In this document: positions 20,547 to 30,148 of the stretch, piece after piece
How the letters are laid out: each line of letters opens with the position of its first letter
Position numbering within the stretch: the stretch's first letter is position 1
From: Methylomonas rosea
GTDB lineage: Bacteria; Pseudomonadota; Gammaproteobacteria; Methylococcales; Methylomonadaceae
Direction: 5' to 3'
NCBI RefSeq assembly: GCF_024505055.1
Contig: NZ_JANIBL010000005.1
Span: forward strand, 40,528 to 104,527
Length of the DNA stretch: 64,000 nt
Position numbers and translations under genes: made by a program
Notes under the pieces: model-generated
What the model was told of the DNA's origin: nothing
The model's input: only the letters and a program-made list of their open reading frames with translations
The model's database searches: none

Positions 20547-21329
20547 TTAAGGTGTTACCGCGATTGTTGCGGTGGGCGTCGATAATTGTAGCGCCGACAG
20601 CGCGGCCAAAGGGTGGAAGCCGGCGTAAACACTGTCGGCAAAGTGCGCGTCATCGGCAAAAACCACGTTCAATTGCGATGTTAGCCGGTTGGGTACTCGA
20701 TACCAGGGCATTAAGCCGGCCGGTTGAGAATCGATTGGGCCTGTTGCTTTGAAATCCAGCTTGCCTTGCTCGTTGCAATACGCCATTTGCGTGTAAGCAT
20801 TGGCAATAAAATTCAGCCGTTTCCAGCCGCGCAGTTTGGCATGCCAGCGCGATTGGTCTTGCTTGCGGTTTTCCAGAAACGCCGCGTAATTGCTTCCTGA
20901 TAAAACCGATTCCACTTCATACGCAAAGGTCAAGGCTTGGCTGAAAGTCCATTCGGCAGGAAGACCGGCATTTACCAAGGTGAAATTAAGTTTGGAATCG
21001 TGATGAATCAGGCTGCGCAGCCGCAGCCATTTCAATAACTCGTCCCGGTCCGGTGCGTTAAGAATTTCAGCCAACGTATCGTCCGGACCCAATTGGGCGT
21101 AGCCGAGCGCAACGCTGAGGAGATGGAGTTCTTGTTTGCCCAATACCACGACCGCCGCCTTGCCCAGGCTTTTAACGTAACGCAGCACTTGCAAAGAGTC
21201 CGGCCCCTGATTGACGAGATTGCCGGCAAACCACAGCCGGTCTGCCAACGGATCGAAGCCGATGGTTGTCAGCAGTTGCATCAGTGTCCGGTAATCGCCG
21301 TTTACGCTGCCGATGGCATAGGTAGTCAT
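20547..21329 (-). CDS. ApaH-like protein with all metal ligands replaced (probable pseudoenzyme)
   Basis: 260 residues, close to the length and order of diadenosine tetraphosphatase ApaH. The scaffold is clear: LRYVKSLG, APDRDELLKWLR, LRGWKRLNFIANAYTQM and MPWYRVP. Yet every metal-binding motif is altered: GDVHG is GSVNG (residues 7-11), GDLV is GNLV (36-39), GNHD is GKQE (64-67), HAG is NAG (120-122) and FGHW is FADD (224-227). The frame is intact and codon style is native, so this is not a decaying gene but a conserved-fold protein that probably cannot hydrolyse Ap4A. It may bind a nucleotide or partner. It converges on the pentapeptide-repeat gene with 37 bases between. Confidence 0.9.
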   Translation of the reverse strand: MTTYAIGSVNGDYRTLMQLLTTIGFDPLADRLWFAGNLVNQGPDSLQVLRYVKSLGKAAVVVLGKQELHLLSVALGYAQLGPDDTLAEILNAPDRDELLKWLRLRSLIHHDSKLNFTLVNAGLPAEWTFSQALTFAYEVESVLSGSNYAAFLENRKQDQSRWHAKLRGWKRLNFIANAYTQMAYCNEQGKLDFKATGPIDSQPAGLMPWYRVPNRLTSQLNVVFADDAHFADSVYAGFHPLAALSALQLSTPTATIAVTP

Positions 21330-21902
21330 AGGTATTTAAATTCTAAAGCACTGTCTGAATAAACGGTTGGCTATGACCTAAAAGTCAGCGCACGCCGGAT
21401 ATTTCCAAATTACCGTTAAACCCTATCAATTTTAATGCCACCAGCCTTGGCGCCGGATTTCTGGAGCAGATTATCCCGACAACTAACTGATTATTATCTG
21501 GAAATTGATTTCAAGACGGCGATATAGTCGCCGGTCTTAACGCGGTGATCTTGTTCGTTTCCCACAAATTAGTTGTTTTGCGGGGGAAATGTAAAGTAAT
21601 CGACAGGTTTTGGTGCGGTGACTAGGGGCGGTAATCACGGCTGCTTGCCATGCTTGAAACGTCGTCACATTCGACAGGGCGGAAAGGAATTTTCTATATG
21701 TAAAATCTATTGAAGCTATAAAAACAATCAATTTTATTTGTTATAAAGGTTTGTTCAGAATAGTCCCCAAGCTGGATCGGTTGAGTTCTCAATCAGATTT
21801 CCGGCGATTTATTAACCCGGTCCGTCAATACCGTTCAGTCGAAACGGAATGTCCGTAACAAATGGGACTGGGTTCATAACAATTATTACCAGGAGACTTT
21901 TC
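21330..21902. other. 573-base intergenic region with one stem-loop
   Basis: No convincing gene. A stem-loop at 21513-21538 pairs AAGACGGCGA with TCGCCGGTCTT with one bulged base. The AT-rich part at 21700-21750 may hold promoter elements for the small secreted protein that follows. Confidence 0.4.
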
Positions 21903-22172
21903 ATGAAAACCTTAAACACCATCCAAGTTGCTGTTGTCCTTACTGCCGTTCTTGCCTCGACAAGTGCCCAAGCGCATGGTGATCGCATCACTTCCGGCAG
22001 TTTTTTTGATAATTGGGTTGCTGAAGTGGTTTACGATAATCCGGCGTATAACCGGGGCATGCATAGTTATCCCAATCCGCTTGCGCCGGTTGTGGTGGCT
22101 GAAAAAGATATAATTTATATCGACAAAGCCTATGGCCAAGCTATTTATAGCTATCCCAGAAATACCAAATGA
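21903..22172 (+). CDS. Small secreted protein, unknown function
   Basis: 89 residues starting at ATG 21903 behind AGGAG. A signal peptide (MKTLNTIQVAVVLTAVLAST then SAQA) leaves a mature chain of about 66 residues rich in Tyr, Asn and Pro (YDNPAYNRGMHSYPNP and YGQAIYSYP). The two SYP segments suggest a short internal repeat. I recognise no family. No partner gene is close on the same strand. The good start signal and the signal peptide make it real. Confidence 0.7.
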   Translation: MKTLNTIQVAVVLTAVLASTSAQAHGDRITSGSFFDNWVAEVVYDNPAYNRGMHSYPNPLAPVVVAEKDIIYIDKAYGQAIYSYPRNTK

Positions 22173-22229
22173 GTTCAACCGCTGGCGGACGCCATCCGGT
22201 GTTCCGCCGGCAACTTACGAATACTGTTA

Positions 22230-22345
22230 TTAACCCCATAGGTCCCGGTCATGCGGGAAGCCAGGATTATTATTGGGCTCCCGCCTGCGCAGGAGCGACG
22301 ATAATTTAGGGTCGGGTTGATAGGTTCTTGCCTTCGCGGGAATCA
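22230..22345. repeat. REP-like intergenic repeat block
   Basis: Two short units with GC-rich dyads, GGGCTCCCGCCTGCGCAGG around 22275 and CTTGCCTTCGCGGGAATCAC around 22330, resemble the widespread bacterial elements built on ttcCCGCctgCGCGGGaatgac. They lie between convergent genes. Confidence 0.5.
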
Positions 22346-22416
22346 CGGCTCAAGGGAGCTTAAAGGCCTGGTTAATAACTTTGAAAAATTGCCAAACTGT
22401 CGGCTTGCATAAGCGC

Positions 22417-22824
22417 TTACAAAGCCCTTACCAATAACACCGGCATCCAGGGGCTCACCAGCAACAGAAAGCCGGTAAACCAGATATCGAAGGTAGGGCG
22501 CAAGGCCGGGGCTTCGAGTTGGTCTGCGGACGGATTGCTAGGGGCGAATATTAATACCAAAGCGACCAATAGCATCAGCGGCGGTGCGAATAAAAACCCC
22601 AGTAATATTCCCCAGGCCGAAGAACCAATGTCGCGGCTGCGTTTGATCATCGCCGATACCCCAAACAGGCCGCAGGCAAGGGCAATGACCAAATAAAACG
22701 GCACGGCATACTCGTCGGACGACCCGCTGGTCGTGATCTGAAGCGCATACAAGGGTAGCGCCAAAGCATTCAACAAAGCAGGCAGCCCTAAAGCTATATA
22801 TCGAGAGCGGTCGTAACGCAGCAT
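22417..22824 (-). CDS. DUF805-like inner-membrane protein
   Basis: 135 residues with four hydrophobic segments. The central MIKRSRDIGSSAWGILL matches the R-hDiG-S-W signature of DUF805 proteins (YhaH/YiiR type), whose function is unknown. The N-terminus RYDRSRYIALGLPALLNAL is also typical of the family. It is a single gene on the minus strand, separated from neighbours by repeats on one side and a 270-base gap on the other. Confidence 0.75.
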   Translation of the reverse strand: MLRYDRSRYIALGLPALLNALALPLYALQITTSGSSDEYAVPFYLVIALACGLFGVSAMIKRSRDIGSSAWGILLGFLFAPPLMLLVALVLIFAPSNPSADQLEAPALRPTFDIWFTGFLLLVSPWMPVLLVRAL

Positions 22825-23094
22825 GGTTCTGTGTATTCCCTAAATTTGCAGTTAACGGGATCGTCTAGGGTAGCTCAGTGGCTGGCGATTGCCAATTTTT
22901 GTGTGTTTTTTGAATGTTTCGGTACGATTTGGATAATGCTCGGGCCCATGTGATAACTTTACCGACTCGCAAGATTAGGTATGGTTTTAGCAGTTGCGGC
23001 AATGACCTTGACCGCTGCTGATACACTTACCACCAACCCGATAAGTGGGTTAACGTACCGCAAGTCAGTCGCAATCCGGCAAGCAAAATGAACG

Positions 23095-24303
23095 ATGATC
23101 AAAAAAATCGATGTAGCCAACCTGAAGCCCAAAATGTTTATCCACGACATCAACTGTCCCTGGATAGACCACCCGTTCTTGCGTAACAGTTTTTTCATCG
23201 AATCCGCGCAAGACATCGAAAGAATCGCCGCCTACGGCATTCGCCAGGTCTACATCGACACCGCACTCGGGCCGGACATGCCGGAGGCGCCAACCGTTCA
23301 TGACATAAACCGGCAGCTTGACGCACATATGCAGCACTTGGGGCGAACGCTCAAGCGTGTGCCACCACCGCTGCTTAGTGTCGAAAAGGAACGGGTTAAA
23401 GCCAAGCAAGTCTGCCGCGAAGCCAATCGCATCGTACATAACGTCCTGCAGGATTGCCGGCTGGGAAAGCAGGTTGAGTTGGAGCAGGTTGAGCCCGTGG
23501 TCTCCGGCATCATCGATTCGATTTTCCGTAACCCCGATGCCATTGTCAGTCTGCTCAGAATCAAGCAGGCCGATAAATATACTTTTCAGCATTCCGTGGC
23601 GGTCGGCACCTTGCTGATCAGTTTTTGCAGAGCCTTGGATATCGATCGCAAACTGATTGAACAGGTTGGGCTGGGCGGTTTGTTGCACGACATCGGCAAA
23701 ATGCAGGTACCGACTAACATTCTCAACAAGCCTGGGAAACTGACGGAAAGCGAATTCGAGATCATGAAAAATCATGTGCGCTACGGCTGTCAGTTTTTGG
23801 AAAAAACGCCGAATATTTCACCGGTCACGCTCAACGTTGCGGCAGAGCATCACGAGTGTTTTGACGGCAGCGGTTATCCATTGGGTTTGAAGGGCGATGA
23901 AATCAGTCTTTACGGGCAGATGGCATCGGTGGTGGATGTCTACGATGCGCTGACTTCCACGCGTATCTATCACGCCGGCATCGAACCCACGGAAGTGTTA
24001 AGAAAATTGTTGGAATGGAGTGATCACCATTTCAATTTGACACTGGTGCATCAATTTATTCGCAGCATAGGCATTTACCCGGTGGGCACCCTGGTGCGGT
24101 TGGAGAGCGGCTATCTGGCCGTCGTGGTCGAACAACATCATGAAAATTTGCTGCACCCTAGGGTGAGGGTGGTATTCAATAGCCGGACTCGCCGTTACAC
24201 ACCTCCCGCGGATTTTGATCTGTCCAAACCCGGTTGTAATGACCGCATCGCCTCGTTTGAAGTGCCCGCGAAGTGTGGGGTGGATCCCCAGCGGTTTATA
24301 TAA
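23095..24303 (+). CDS. HD-GYP domain protein, probable cyclic-di-GMP phosphodiesterase
   Basis: 402 residues. An N-terminal DUF3391-like region (about 1-125) is followed by an HD-GYP domain: HSVAVGTLLISF, GGLLHDIGKMQVP with the HD pair, KNHVRYG, and HHECFDGSGYPLGLKG with the GYP motif. Such enzymes hydrolyse cyclic-di-GMP to GMP or pGpG in the cytoplasm. All metal ligands seem present. ATG 23095 has only a weak ribosome-binding site. Nearby Orn removes pGpG, and a PilZ effector is encoded at 33777, so cyclic-di-GMP signalling is well represented in the window. Confidence 0.93.
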   Translation: MIKKIDVANLKPKMFIHDINCPWIDHPFLRNSFFIESAQDIERIAAYGIRQVYIDTALGPDMPEAPTVHDINRQLDAHMQHLGRTLKRVPPPLLSVEKERVKAKQVCREANRIVHNVLQDCRLGKQVELEQVEPVVSGIIDSIFRNPDAIVSLLRIKQADKYTFQHSVAVGTLLISFCRALDIDRKLIEQVGLGGLLHDIGKMQVPTNILNKPGKLTESEFEIMKNHVRYGCQFLEKTPNISPVTLNVAAEHHECFDGSGYPLGLKGDEISLYGQMASVVDVYDALTSTRIYHAGIEPTEVLRKLLEWSDHHFNLTLVHQFIRSIGIYPVGTLVRLESGYLAVVVEQHHENLLHPRVRVVFNSRTRRYTPPADFDLSKPGCNDRIASFEVPAKCGVDPQRFI

Positions 24304-24376
24304 CCACGGGCCAACTCAGCAGAAAAATTAGAGCGAATTCACTACTTATTTGAAGTTGCCTTCTGTGTTTATGGCG

Positions 24377-24409
24377 CTGTATTGGGCGAATTACCTTAGC
24401 CCAATACAG
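24377..24409. terminator. Bidirectional terminator-like hairpin
   Basis: CTGTATTGGGC (24377-24387) pairs perfectly with GCCCAATACAG (24399-24409). It lies between the convergent HD-GYP gene and the small secreted gene; T-rich sequence follows on the plus side. Confidence 0.6.
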
Positions 24410-24441
24410 GTTTGATGATTGTTTTGGCCGGCAAGATCAGT

Positions 24442-24783
24442 TTATTCGGCTTCTATGGCTATAGGTTCGCCTGATTCATCGACCGGCTGCACAAACTCAA
24501 ACAATTTGGAACCGGCGTTGATGACTTCTACGTTACCGGTAAAACCGCTACGCGCAGCGACATTTTTGCAGAATGTTCTTTTGATAAAGCCGGTTGTACA
24601 TTTACTGGTGCCGTTGCTCAGGTCGTCGGCTATAGTCCAGCCGGCGGGACAAATAATCGTGGGAATGTCAAAAGTTTTGCATACCGGTTTGGGTGTTGTG
24701 CCGCCACCCGTTGGCTGGGCGTGGGCAATGGCGCTGGCGCCGAACAAAACGGCGGTTACGACAAATAATTTTAGCGTTTTCAT
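24442..24783 (-). CDS. Small secreted cysteine-containing protein, unknown
   Basis: 113 residues with a signal peptide ending AIAHA, cleaved before QPTGGG. The mature chain has four cysteines (in KPVCKTF, IICPAG, SKCTTG and TFCKNV), enough for two disulfides in the periplasm. ATG 24783 follows AGAGGT. No family recognised and no operon partner. Base composition is like the neighbours. Confidence 0.65.
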   Translation of the reverse strand: MKTLKLFVVTAVLFGASAIAHAQPTGGGTTPKPVCKTFDIPTIICPAGWTIADDLSNGTSKCTTGFIKRTFCKNVAARSGFTGNVEVINAGSKLFEFVQPVDESGEPIAIEAE

Positions 24784-24966
24784 GTGATACCTCTTCGATG
24801 ATGTAATGGATCAAGCTCCCTGGGATGTGGGGTGGCATGAATAATCCCTTTCGAAGAGGAGATTAAGATTTAGGCGCGGATTTTTATATGAACTATTCCA
24901 TCTGATCCGGCGTGATTAATTAACAGCTATTTTTTGCCTATTGAACGGGTTTGCGTACCTGTCAGG

Positions 24967-25764
24967 CTAGGCAAAATCTCGCCGCCAGTCATCGATGATA
25001 CGGCACAACTGGGACAAACCGTCGCTGAGAGCGGCCGGGCCTGGCTGTAAAATATCGCAGGATTTAATCTCGTAAACCCGCTGCTGTTGCAAGGCGGGGA
25101 TGCTATCCCAGCCCGGACGGGCCGCCAAATGATCTGGGCGGAATTTTTTGCCGCACCAGGAGCCGATGATAATATCCGGCGCGCGGCGCACCACTTCTTG
25201 CGGATCGGCAATGATGCGCTCTTTGGCGGAATGTTCGGTGGATAGCTCGGCAAAGCAGTCGTCGCCACCGGCGATGCTGATCAACTCTGACACCCAGCGG
25301 ATGCCGGAAATCATCGGCTCGTCCCACTCTTCAAAATACACTTTAGGGCGCTTGGCAAACTTAAGACTGTTTTGGCGAACGGTTTCCAGTTGTTGCCGGT
25401 ATTGCGCCACCAGCGAGGCAGCTTTTTCCGGAACCCCGACCATCGCCCCCAGCAAGCCGATCATTTGCAAAATACCGTCCACCGAGCGTTGGTTGAATAC
25501 ATGCACCTCCACGCCGGCCCGGATCAGGTCCGCGGCGATGTCGGCTTGCAAATTGGAAAAGCCCAGCACCAAATCCGGCTTTAGCGCCAGGATTTTATCG
25601 ATTTTGGCGCTGGTAAACGCCGAGACCTTTGGCTTTTCTTTACGAGCCCGCACCGGCCTGACCGTGTAGCCGGAGATGCCGACGATACGCGCTTGCTCGC
25701 CCAACAAATACAAGGTTTCGGTGGTTTCGTCAGTTAGACAAATGATGCGTTCGGGGTAAGCCAT
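24967..25764 (-). CDS. BtuF/FecB-like substrate-binding protein without a signal peptide
   Basis: About 265 residues of the periplasmic-binding-protein type II class: PERIICLTDETTETLYLLG at the N-terminus, LALKPDLVLGFSN and VVRRAPDIIIGSW. These match the vitamin B12/siderophore-binding family of ABC importers. However there is no signal peptide from either ATG 25764 or the TTG at 25776, and no permease or ATPase gene is near, so it is probably cytosolic and not part of a standard importer. Cobalamin-binding stand-alone versions are known in many genomes. It follows gpmI on the same strand, but a terminator separates them. Confidence 0.8.
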   Translation of the reverse strand: MAYPERIICLTDETTETLYLLGEQARIVGISGYTVRPVRARKEKPKVSAFTSAKIDKILALKPDLVLGFSNLQADIAADLIRAGVEVHVFNQRSVDGILQMIGLLGAMVGVPEKAASLVAQYRQQLETVRQNSLKFAKRPKVYFEEWDEPMISGIRWVSELISIAGGDDCFAELSTEHSAKERIIADPQEVVRRAPDIIIGSWCGKKFRPDHLAARPGWDSIPALQQQRVYEIKSCDILQPGPAALSDGLSQLCRIIDDWRRDFA

Positions 25765-25820
25765 TGGGGTGTCCAAATTGTGTCGTCAGCAGGGTAAAAC
25801 TTGTTTGCAACCCGCAATAA

Positions 25821-25852
25821 AAACCGCCAGCGGCCAAGCCGGTAGGCGGTTT
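25821..25852 (-). terminator. Terminator of gpmI
   Basis: AAACCGCC (25821-25828) pairs with GGCGGTTT (25845-25852). Read on the minus strand the second arm runs into TTTTTATT, a good intrinsic terminator 24 bases after the gpmI stop. Confidence 0.75.
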
Positions 25853-25875
25853 AGTGAGCCAGGAGCTGTTTAAGC

Positions 25876-27516
25876 TTAGTCGGCTTCGATCAAGCTAGGA
25901 TCGTAATCTTCCGGCGCATCAAAACCCAGCAGATTTAATACGGTGGCCGCTACGTTCGATAAACCGGCTTTCGGTAAATCCTGGCGCAATGTGTAACCTG
26001 GGTTTTCCCCGGAGACCAACACAAACGGCACCGGATTCAAGGTGTGCGAGGTTTTGGCTTTGGCCCGGCCTTCAGCATTGCGGGTGACATTGCCTTTTTT
26101 ATCCAGCTCGTACATTTCGTCGGCGTTGCCGTGGTCAGCGGTGATGATCGCTGTGCCGTTCATTTCCAGAATAACCGGAATCAAACGCGCCAATTGCAAA
26201 TCCAAACCCTGCATCGCGGTAACTGCCGCTTCGAAATTGCCGGTGTGGCCGACCATGTCGCCGTTGGCATAGTTGACCCGCAGGTATTTATATTGGCCGC
26301 TGCGCACCGCCTCGATCAGCGCATCGGTGATTTCAGCACATTTCATCCACGGCCGTTGTTCAAACGGCACCACATCGCTGGGGATTTCCACATAGGTTTC
26401 GGACGCCTCGTCGAACTTACCAGAGCGGTTGCCGTTCCAGAAGTAGGTCACATGACCGAATTTTTGGGTTTCGCTGATGGCGTATTGGCTGATGCCGTTT
26501 TTTGCCAAATATTCACCGAGAGTGCGATCGATGGTCGGTGGCTCGACCAAAAAACGCGGCGGCAATTTGGTATCACCGTCGTATTGCATCATGCCGGCGT
26601 AAGTCACTTTCGGCAACGGGCCGCGCTCGAACGGACTGAATTGTTCTTCAGTGAAGGCGCGGGAAATTTCTATCGCGCGGTCGCCGCGGAAGTTAAAAAA
26701 TACCACGGCATCGCCATCGACGATCGTACCCAGCGGTTTGCCGTCTTTGGCAATTACGAAACCGGGCAAATCCTGATCGATCACATTGGCTTCGCTACGG
26801 AAGGTTTCAATCGCTTCATGGGCGCTGGCAAATTGCCGGCCCAAGCCCAGCACGTGGATGTCCCAGCCGCGCTTGACCATGCTCCAGTCCGCTTCGTAGC
26901 GGTCCATGGTGATTTGCATGCGGCCACCGCCGGAAGCGATGGCTACGTCGAATTCCGCGCTGCGCAAGCCGTCGAGATAGACTTGGAACGGATCGACATA
27001 ATCCAATGCGGACGTTTCGCCAACGTCGCGGCCATCCAGCAAAATATGAATCCGGACTTTAGCGACGCCTTCTTGCTTGGCTTGTTCGATCATCGCTTTC
27101 AGATGATCGATATGCGAATGCACGTTACCGTCAGAGAACAAGCCCAGGAAATGTAAAGTGCCGCCTTGGTTGGAGGTGGCGATCACCTCATGCCAGGCGT
27201 GACCTTGCCAGAGATGGCTGCTGCTGATGGATTCGGCGACCAATTTGGCGCCTTGGGCAAACACCCGGCCGGCGCCGAAGGCATTGTGGCCGACTTCGCT
27301 ATTGCCCATGTCTTCGTCGCTGGGCATGCCGACGGCGGTGCCGTGCGCCAGCAGTTTGGTCATCGGATAGCTGGCCATGTAACGGTCCAGGTTGGGTGTG
27401 CGCGCGGCTTTCACCGCATCGCCGTCTTCGCGCGGTGATATGCCCACACCATCCAGCACGATGGTGACGACAGGGCCGGGGCAGGCAGGAAAACGGGAAG
27501 ATTTTGCTAATTTCAT
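25876..27516 (-). CDS. gpmI: 2,3-bisphosphoglycerate-independent phosphoglycerate mutase
   Basis: 546 residues. [12 protein letters not shown] is the N-terminal metal site, and [17 protein letters not shown] contains the catalytic Ser in [17 protein letters not shown] supplies further manganese ligands, and [11 protein letters not shown] the C-terminal His. It interconverts 3- and 2-phosphoglycerate in glycolysis and gluconeogenesis without a bisphosphate cofactor. ATG 27516 is preferred to the TTG four codons upstream. The length is slightly above the common 510-515 residues. The long open frame on the opposite strand is a shadow. Confidence 0.96.
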   Translation of the reverse strand: MKLAKSSRFPACPGPVVTIVLDGVGISPREDGDAVKAARTPNLDRYMASYPMTKLLAHGTAVGMPSDEDMGNSEVGHNAFGAGRVFAQGAKLVAESISSSHLWQGHAWHEVIATSNQGGTLHFLGLFSDGNVHSHIDHLKAMIEQAKQEGVAKVRIHILLDGRDVGETSALDYVDPFQVYLDGLRSAEFDVAIASGGGRMQITMDRYEADWSMVKRGWDIHVLGLGRQFASAHEAIETFRSEANVIDQDLPGFVIAKDGKPLGTIVDGDAVVFFNFRGDRAIEISRAFTEEQFSPFERGPLPKVTYAGMMQYDGDTKLPPRFLVEPPTIDRTLGEYLAKNGISQYAISETQKFGHVTYFWNGNRSGKFDEASETYVEIPSDVVPFEQRPWMKCAEITDALIEAVRSGQYKYLRVNYANGDMVGHTGNFEAAVTAMQGLDLQLARLIPVILEMNGTAIITADHGNADEMYELDKKGNVTRNAEGRAKAKTSHTLNPVPFVLVSGENPGYTLRQDLPKAGLSNVAATVLNLLGFDAPEDYDPSLIEAD

Positions 27517-27620
27517 GGTGGTACTCAATGGGTGCTACTTGGGCAGTTAAAAGAAAAAGGGTTAGGGCGAAAGCGCTAAGCAAGTCAGGGCGAATTATTG
27601 CGCGGTCGTAACGCGGAACA

Positions 27621-28202
27621 TCATAATACCTGATCGGCGACGTCCAGCAGCACGTCCTCGTAGATCGCGCTTAAATCCAGATTGATGTCCAAAGTCCCTA
27701 GCGGCAGACGATCGGCCGCTGCGGAAAAACTGTGTAGCAACCAGCCTTGCTCGGTGCGTTCAAAGCAATCGATAGCTTGGCTTTGGCTGTCGATCAGCCA
27801 ATAATTTTGCAGGCTGTCGAGTTGGCGGTAGGCGGCAAACTTTGCGCCACGATCAAAACCTTCGGTCGATGGCGACAACACTTCAGCGATGAATAGCGGA
27901 TGTTGTTTGAACAGGCGGTTGTCGCGGTCTTTAGGTTCGCAGGTCACCAGCACGTCGGGGTAAAAAAACGCATTGGCTTTGGCGACATTGACTTTCATGT
28001 CGGAAATATAGGCGCGGCAGGGTGAGTCTTTCAGATGTTGTTTAAGCAGAAAGAATAAATTGCCGGCAATTGAAACATGCGCATCGCTGGCGCCGATCAT
28101 GGCCCAGACGTCGCCGTCGAGATATTCGTGTTTGATCTGAGCGGACGCCTCGCCTTGCAGGTAGTCGTCCGCGCTTAATTTTAATTTCTCTGCCAGAGCC
28201 AT
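27621..28202 (-). CDS. Uma2 family (putative restriction-endonuclease fold) protein
   Basis: 193 residues with the DUF820/Uma2 pattern: IKHEYLDGDVWAMIG, FYPDVLVTCEPKDRD and LFIAEVLSPSTEGFDRGAKF, ending with YWLIDSQSQAIDCFE. The conserved Glu, Asp and Glu-x-Leu fit a PD-(D/E)xK nuclease site. These proteins are abundant in cyanobacteria and some gammaproteobacteria; no cellular role is established. It lies about 100 bases upstream of gpmI on the same strand, probably by chance. The start at ATG 28202 matches the family. Confidence 0.85.
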   Translation of the reverse strand: MALAEKLKLSADDYLQGEASAQIKHEYLDGDVWAMIGASDAHVSIAGNLFFLLKQHLKDSPCRAYISDMKVNVAKANAFFYPDVLVTCEPKDRDNRLFKQHPLFIAEVLSPSTEGFDRGAKFAAYRQLDSLQNYWLIDSQSQAIDCFERTEQGWLLHSFSAAADRLPLGTLDINLDLSAIYEDVLLDVADQVL

Positions 28203-28420
28203 AGCCGATTTGTCTTGGATATTAGGACGATTCTAACGTTTGCCGGTTAAATGTGGAACCCTTGAGCCAAGTATTTCATCCGGCGTGAGGATCAAGAAAG
28301 CGCCGATGTTGTTGGGCCGACTATCCGTCTCAACAAATCACCCTTTAAAAAAATACTGCGTGTAAAATTTTAGCCATCACACAATTTGTATGGCTAACAT
28401 AACTTTTCAAAGGTGCCGTC

Positions 28421-29377
28421 ATGACCATAGCCGATTCGCAAAACCCGCTAGAGCAGTTGCAGGAAAATTGCCGCTATTTCGAATATACCCAAGCGGCCGA
28501 TCCTATCGGTTCCGGCGCAATCTCCAAGCTACCGTTCGCCAATTTCGGCAGCGAGTTGCATCAAACCGGTGGCACCCGGATTATCCCACTCGACGTCAGC
28601 GAGCACTTAAATTGTCCCGGTCCGGCGACCAGCCCGGCATTGTGTGCGAATTTTGTCAGAATTCTGGCCAACGAGTCGCTGGCGACCAATTTCAATGCCA
28701 CCTCGCAGTTGTTTTACGTGATGTACGGCAGTGGCCGTACCGAATTCGATGAACTGACTATCCCCTGGCAAACCGGCGATTTTGTGGTGCTACCCATAGG
28801 CAAGGACACCCGGCATTTTGCCGACAGCGATGCGGCTTTTTATCTGGTGCACGACCAGCCGCTGTTGACTTACCTGGGCGTCAAAGCCGACAGACCATGC
28901 TTTAAACCGACGCTGTATACCGCGGAAGATTCGCTGCGCGAATTGGCGGCGGTGCAAAAAGCGGCAGAGGTGGTGAATCGCAACCGTATCAGCGTCTTGC
29001 TGGCCAACAAAGCCATGGATCAAACCTTGACCGTGACTCACACGCGGTGGGCGATGCTGGGCGTGTTGCCCAAGGGCGCGGTGCAATTGCCGCATCGGCA
29101 CCAATCCGTGGCCTTGGATTTGATTCTGGATTGCAAGCCGGGTTGTTACACCCTGGTTGGGCCGCAGATTGCGGCAAGCGGCCAAATCGCCAATCCCGCC
29201 CGCGTCGATTGGCAACCCTATTCAGCCTTCATCACCCCGCCCGGCTACTGGCATGCGCATTTCAACGAGTCGGATCAAGAAGCGCATTTGGTTCCGCTAC
29301 AGGATGCCGGCTTGCAGACTTACTTGCGCAGTTTGGATATTAAATTTGTGTTGCCGGATGGGAGTGTTTCGGGGTGA
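28421..29377 (+). CDS. Double-cupin protein of the gentisate dioxygenase-like type
   Basis: 318 residues with two cupin halves. The second has a likely metal site, LPHRHQSVALDLILD followed by PPGYWHAHFNES; the first (QLFYVMYGSGRTEFD, GDFVVLP) lacks the paired His and is probably structural. This arrangement recalls gentisate 1,2-dioxygenase and relatives, which open aromatic rings using iron, but substrate residues cannot be judged and no aromatic pathway gene is near. ATG 28421 follows AAGGTG. A stand-alone gene with native codon style. Confidence 0.7.
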   Translation: MTIADSQNPLEQLQENCRYFEYTQAADPIGSGAISKLPFANFGSELHQTGGTRIIPLDVSEHLNCPGPATSPALCANFVRILANESLATNFNATSQLFYVMYGSGRTEFDELTIPWQTGDFVVLPIGKDTRHFADSDAAFYLVHDQPLLTYLGVKADRPCFKPTLYTAEDSLRELAAVQKAAEVVNRNRISVLLANKAMDQTLTVTHTRWAMLGVLPKGAVQLPHRHQSVALDLILDCKPGCYTLVGPQIAASGQIANPARVDWQPYSAFITPPGYWHAHFNESDQEAHLVPLQDAGLQTYLRSLDIKFVLPDGSVSG

Positions 29378-29540
29378 GTTGGCGGTGTGTCGCGAAAGTC
29401 GTTTGATCGGCGAGGTATCGTTAACGGTCATTTCCTGTCCGGCAGTTTGTATTTTTTGCTGCTCAGTCAGGAAAATACTGTCCCGGTAAACTAGTTCCGC
29501 TTTACAGTCTTGAGTTAAGTTGACTCTCTGGTAAGTTTGC

Positions 29541-30065
29541 CTATGGCTGTTTTGCAGATTTTTCTTCATCAAGCTTTTCATTGACGTATGAAAATAAAAA
29601 TGCCCCCACAGCTTGAGCCGTCCCTAAATGAATGATATTTGTTTTCCCTTCATACATGTATCGCCAATCGACAAAGCCATGGCTTATATTTGAAAGGTCT
29701 TTATCAATAGAACGATCGAATTGTTCTTTATAGAGAGTGCTAATTTCGCTTTTCATTTTTTCATTTAAACCGCCGAAAAGTATTGATAAATTGTGCCCTC
29801 CATTTAATATTGATTTATCCCGGTATTCTTCTTTCACACTATCCTCTGTGAAGGTTTCAACTCTCGTGTAAATTACTCTTGTTCTGAGCGACTTCAAGAA
29901 AATCTCTATTGAAAGAGCCAAGCAAACTAACGAAGGTAAATTAGTTTCTTCATGATTTTCGAGAATTTTGTATGAATCATAAAACTTCTTTGCATGATTA
30001 AATAGGGTTCGACTTACGAATTCTGGCCCATCCATATAACCTGATTGTTTATTCGTTATTTGCAT
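29541..30065 (-). CDS. AT-rich HEPN-like protein, probably acquired
   Basis: 174 residues, strikingly AT-rich against both neighbours. The segments LVCLALSIEIFLKSL and NGGHNLSILFGGLNEKMK follow the pattern of HEPN helical-bundle proteins (a helix ending E..LK.L, then GH.L..L...L), and HGFVDWRYMYEGK is typical of one uncharacterised branch. A clear RNase Rx4-6H motif is not visible, so it may be a substrate-binding or scaffolding HEPN. It sits alone between the cupin gene and mfd, next to an intergenic repeat, which fits insertion of a single cargo gene. Function unknown. Confidence 0.65.
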   Translation of the reverse strand: MQITNKQSGYMDGPEFVSRTLFNHAKKFYDSYKILENHEETNLPSLVCLALSIEIFLKSLRTRVIYTRVETFTEDSVKEEYRDKSILNGGHNLSILFGGLNEKMKSEISTLYKEQFDRSIDKDLSNISHGFVDWRYMYEGKTNIIHLGTAQAVGAFLFSYVNEKLDEEKSAKQP

Positions 30066-30148
30066 TTCTGAATCTAAGGTAAAGCTTTCGTAGCCCGCGT
30101 AAGATTAGCGACTGCGTAATCATACGCAAGTGGCTAATCAACATAACC

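Noticed and set aside
26044..27156. A 370-codon open frame on the plus strand across gpmI
   Set aside because: It is the antisense of a well-supported gpmI; GC-rich coding often leaves the opposite strand open. No family motif was seen in it.
29297..29581. A 94-codon minus-strand frame with a segment (AELVYRDSIFLTEQQKIQ) recalling the end of HlyD-type adaptors
   Set aside because: The resemblance is too short, the frame overlaps the cupin and HEPN genes, and it has no usable start.
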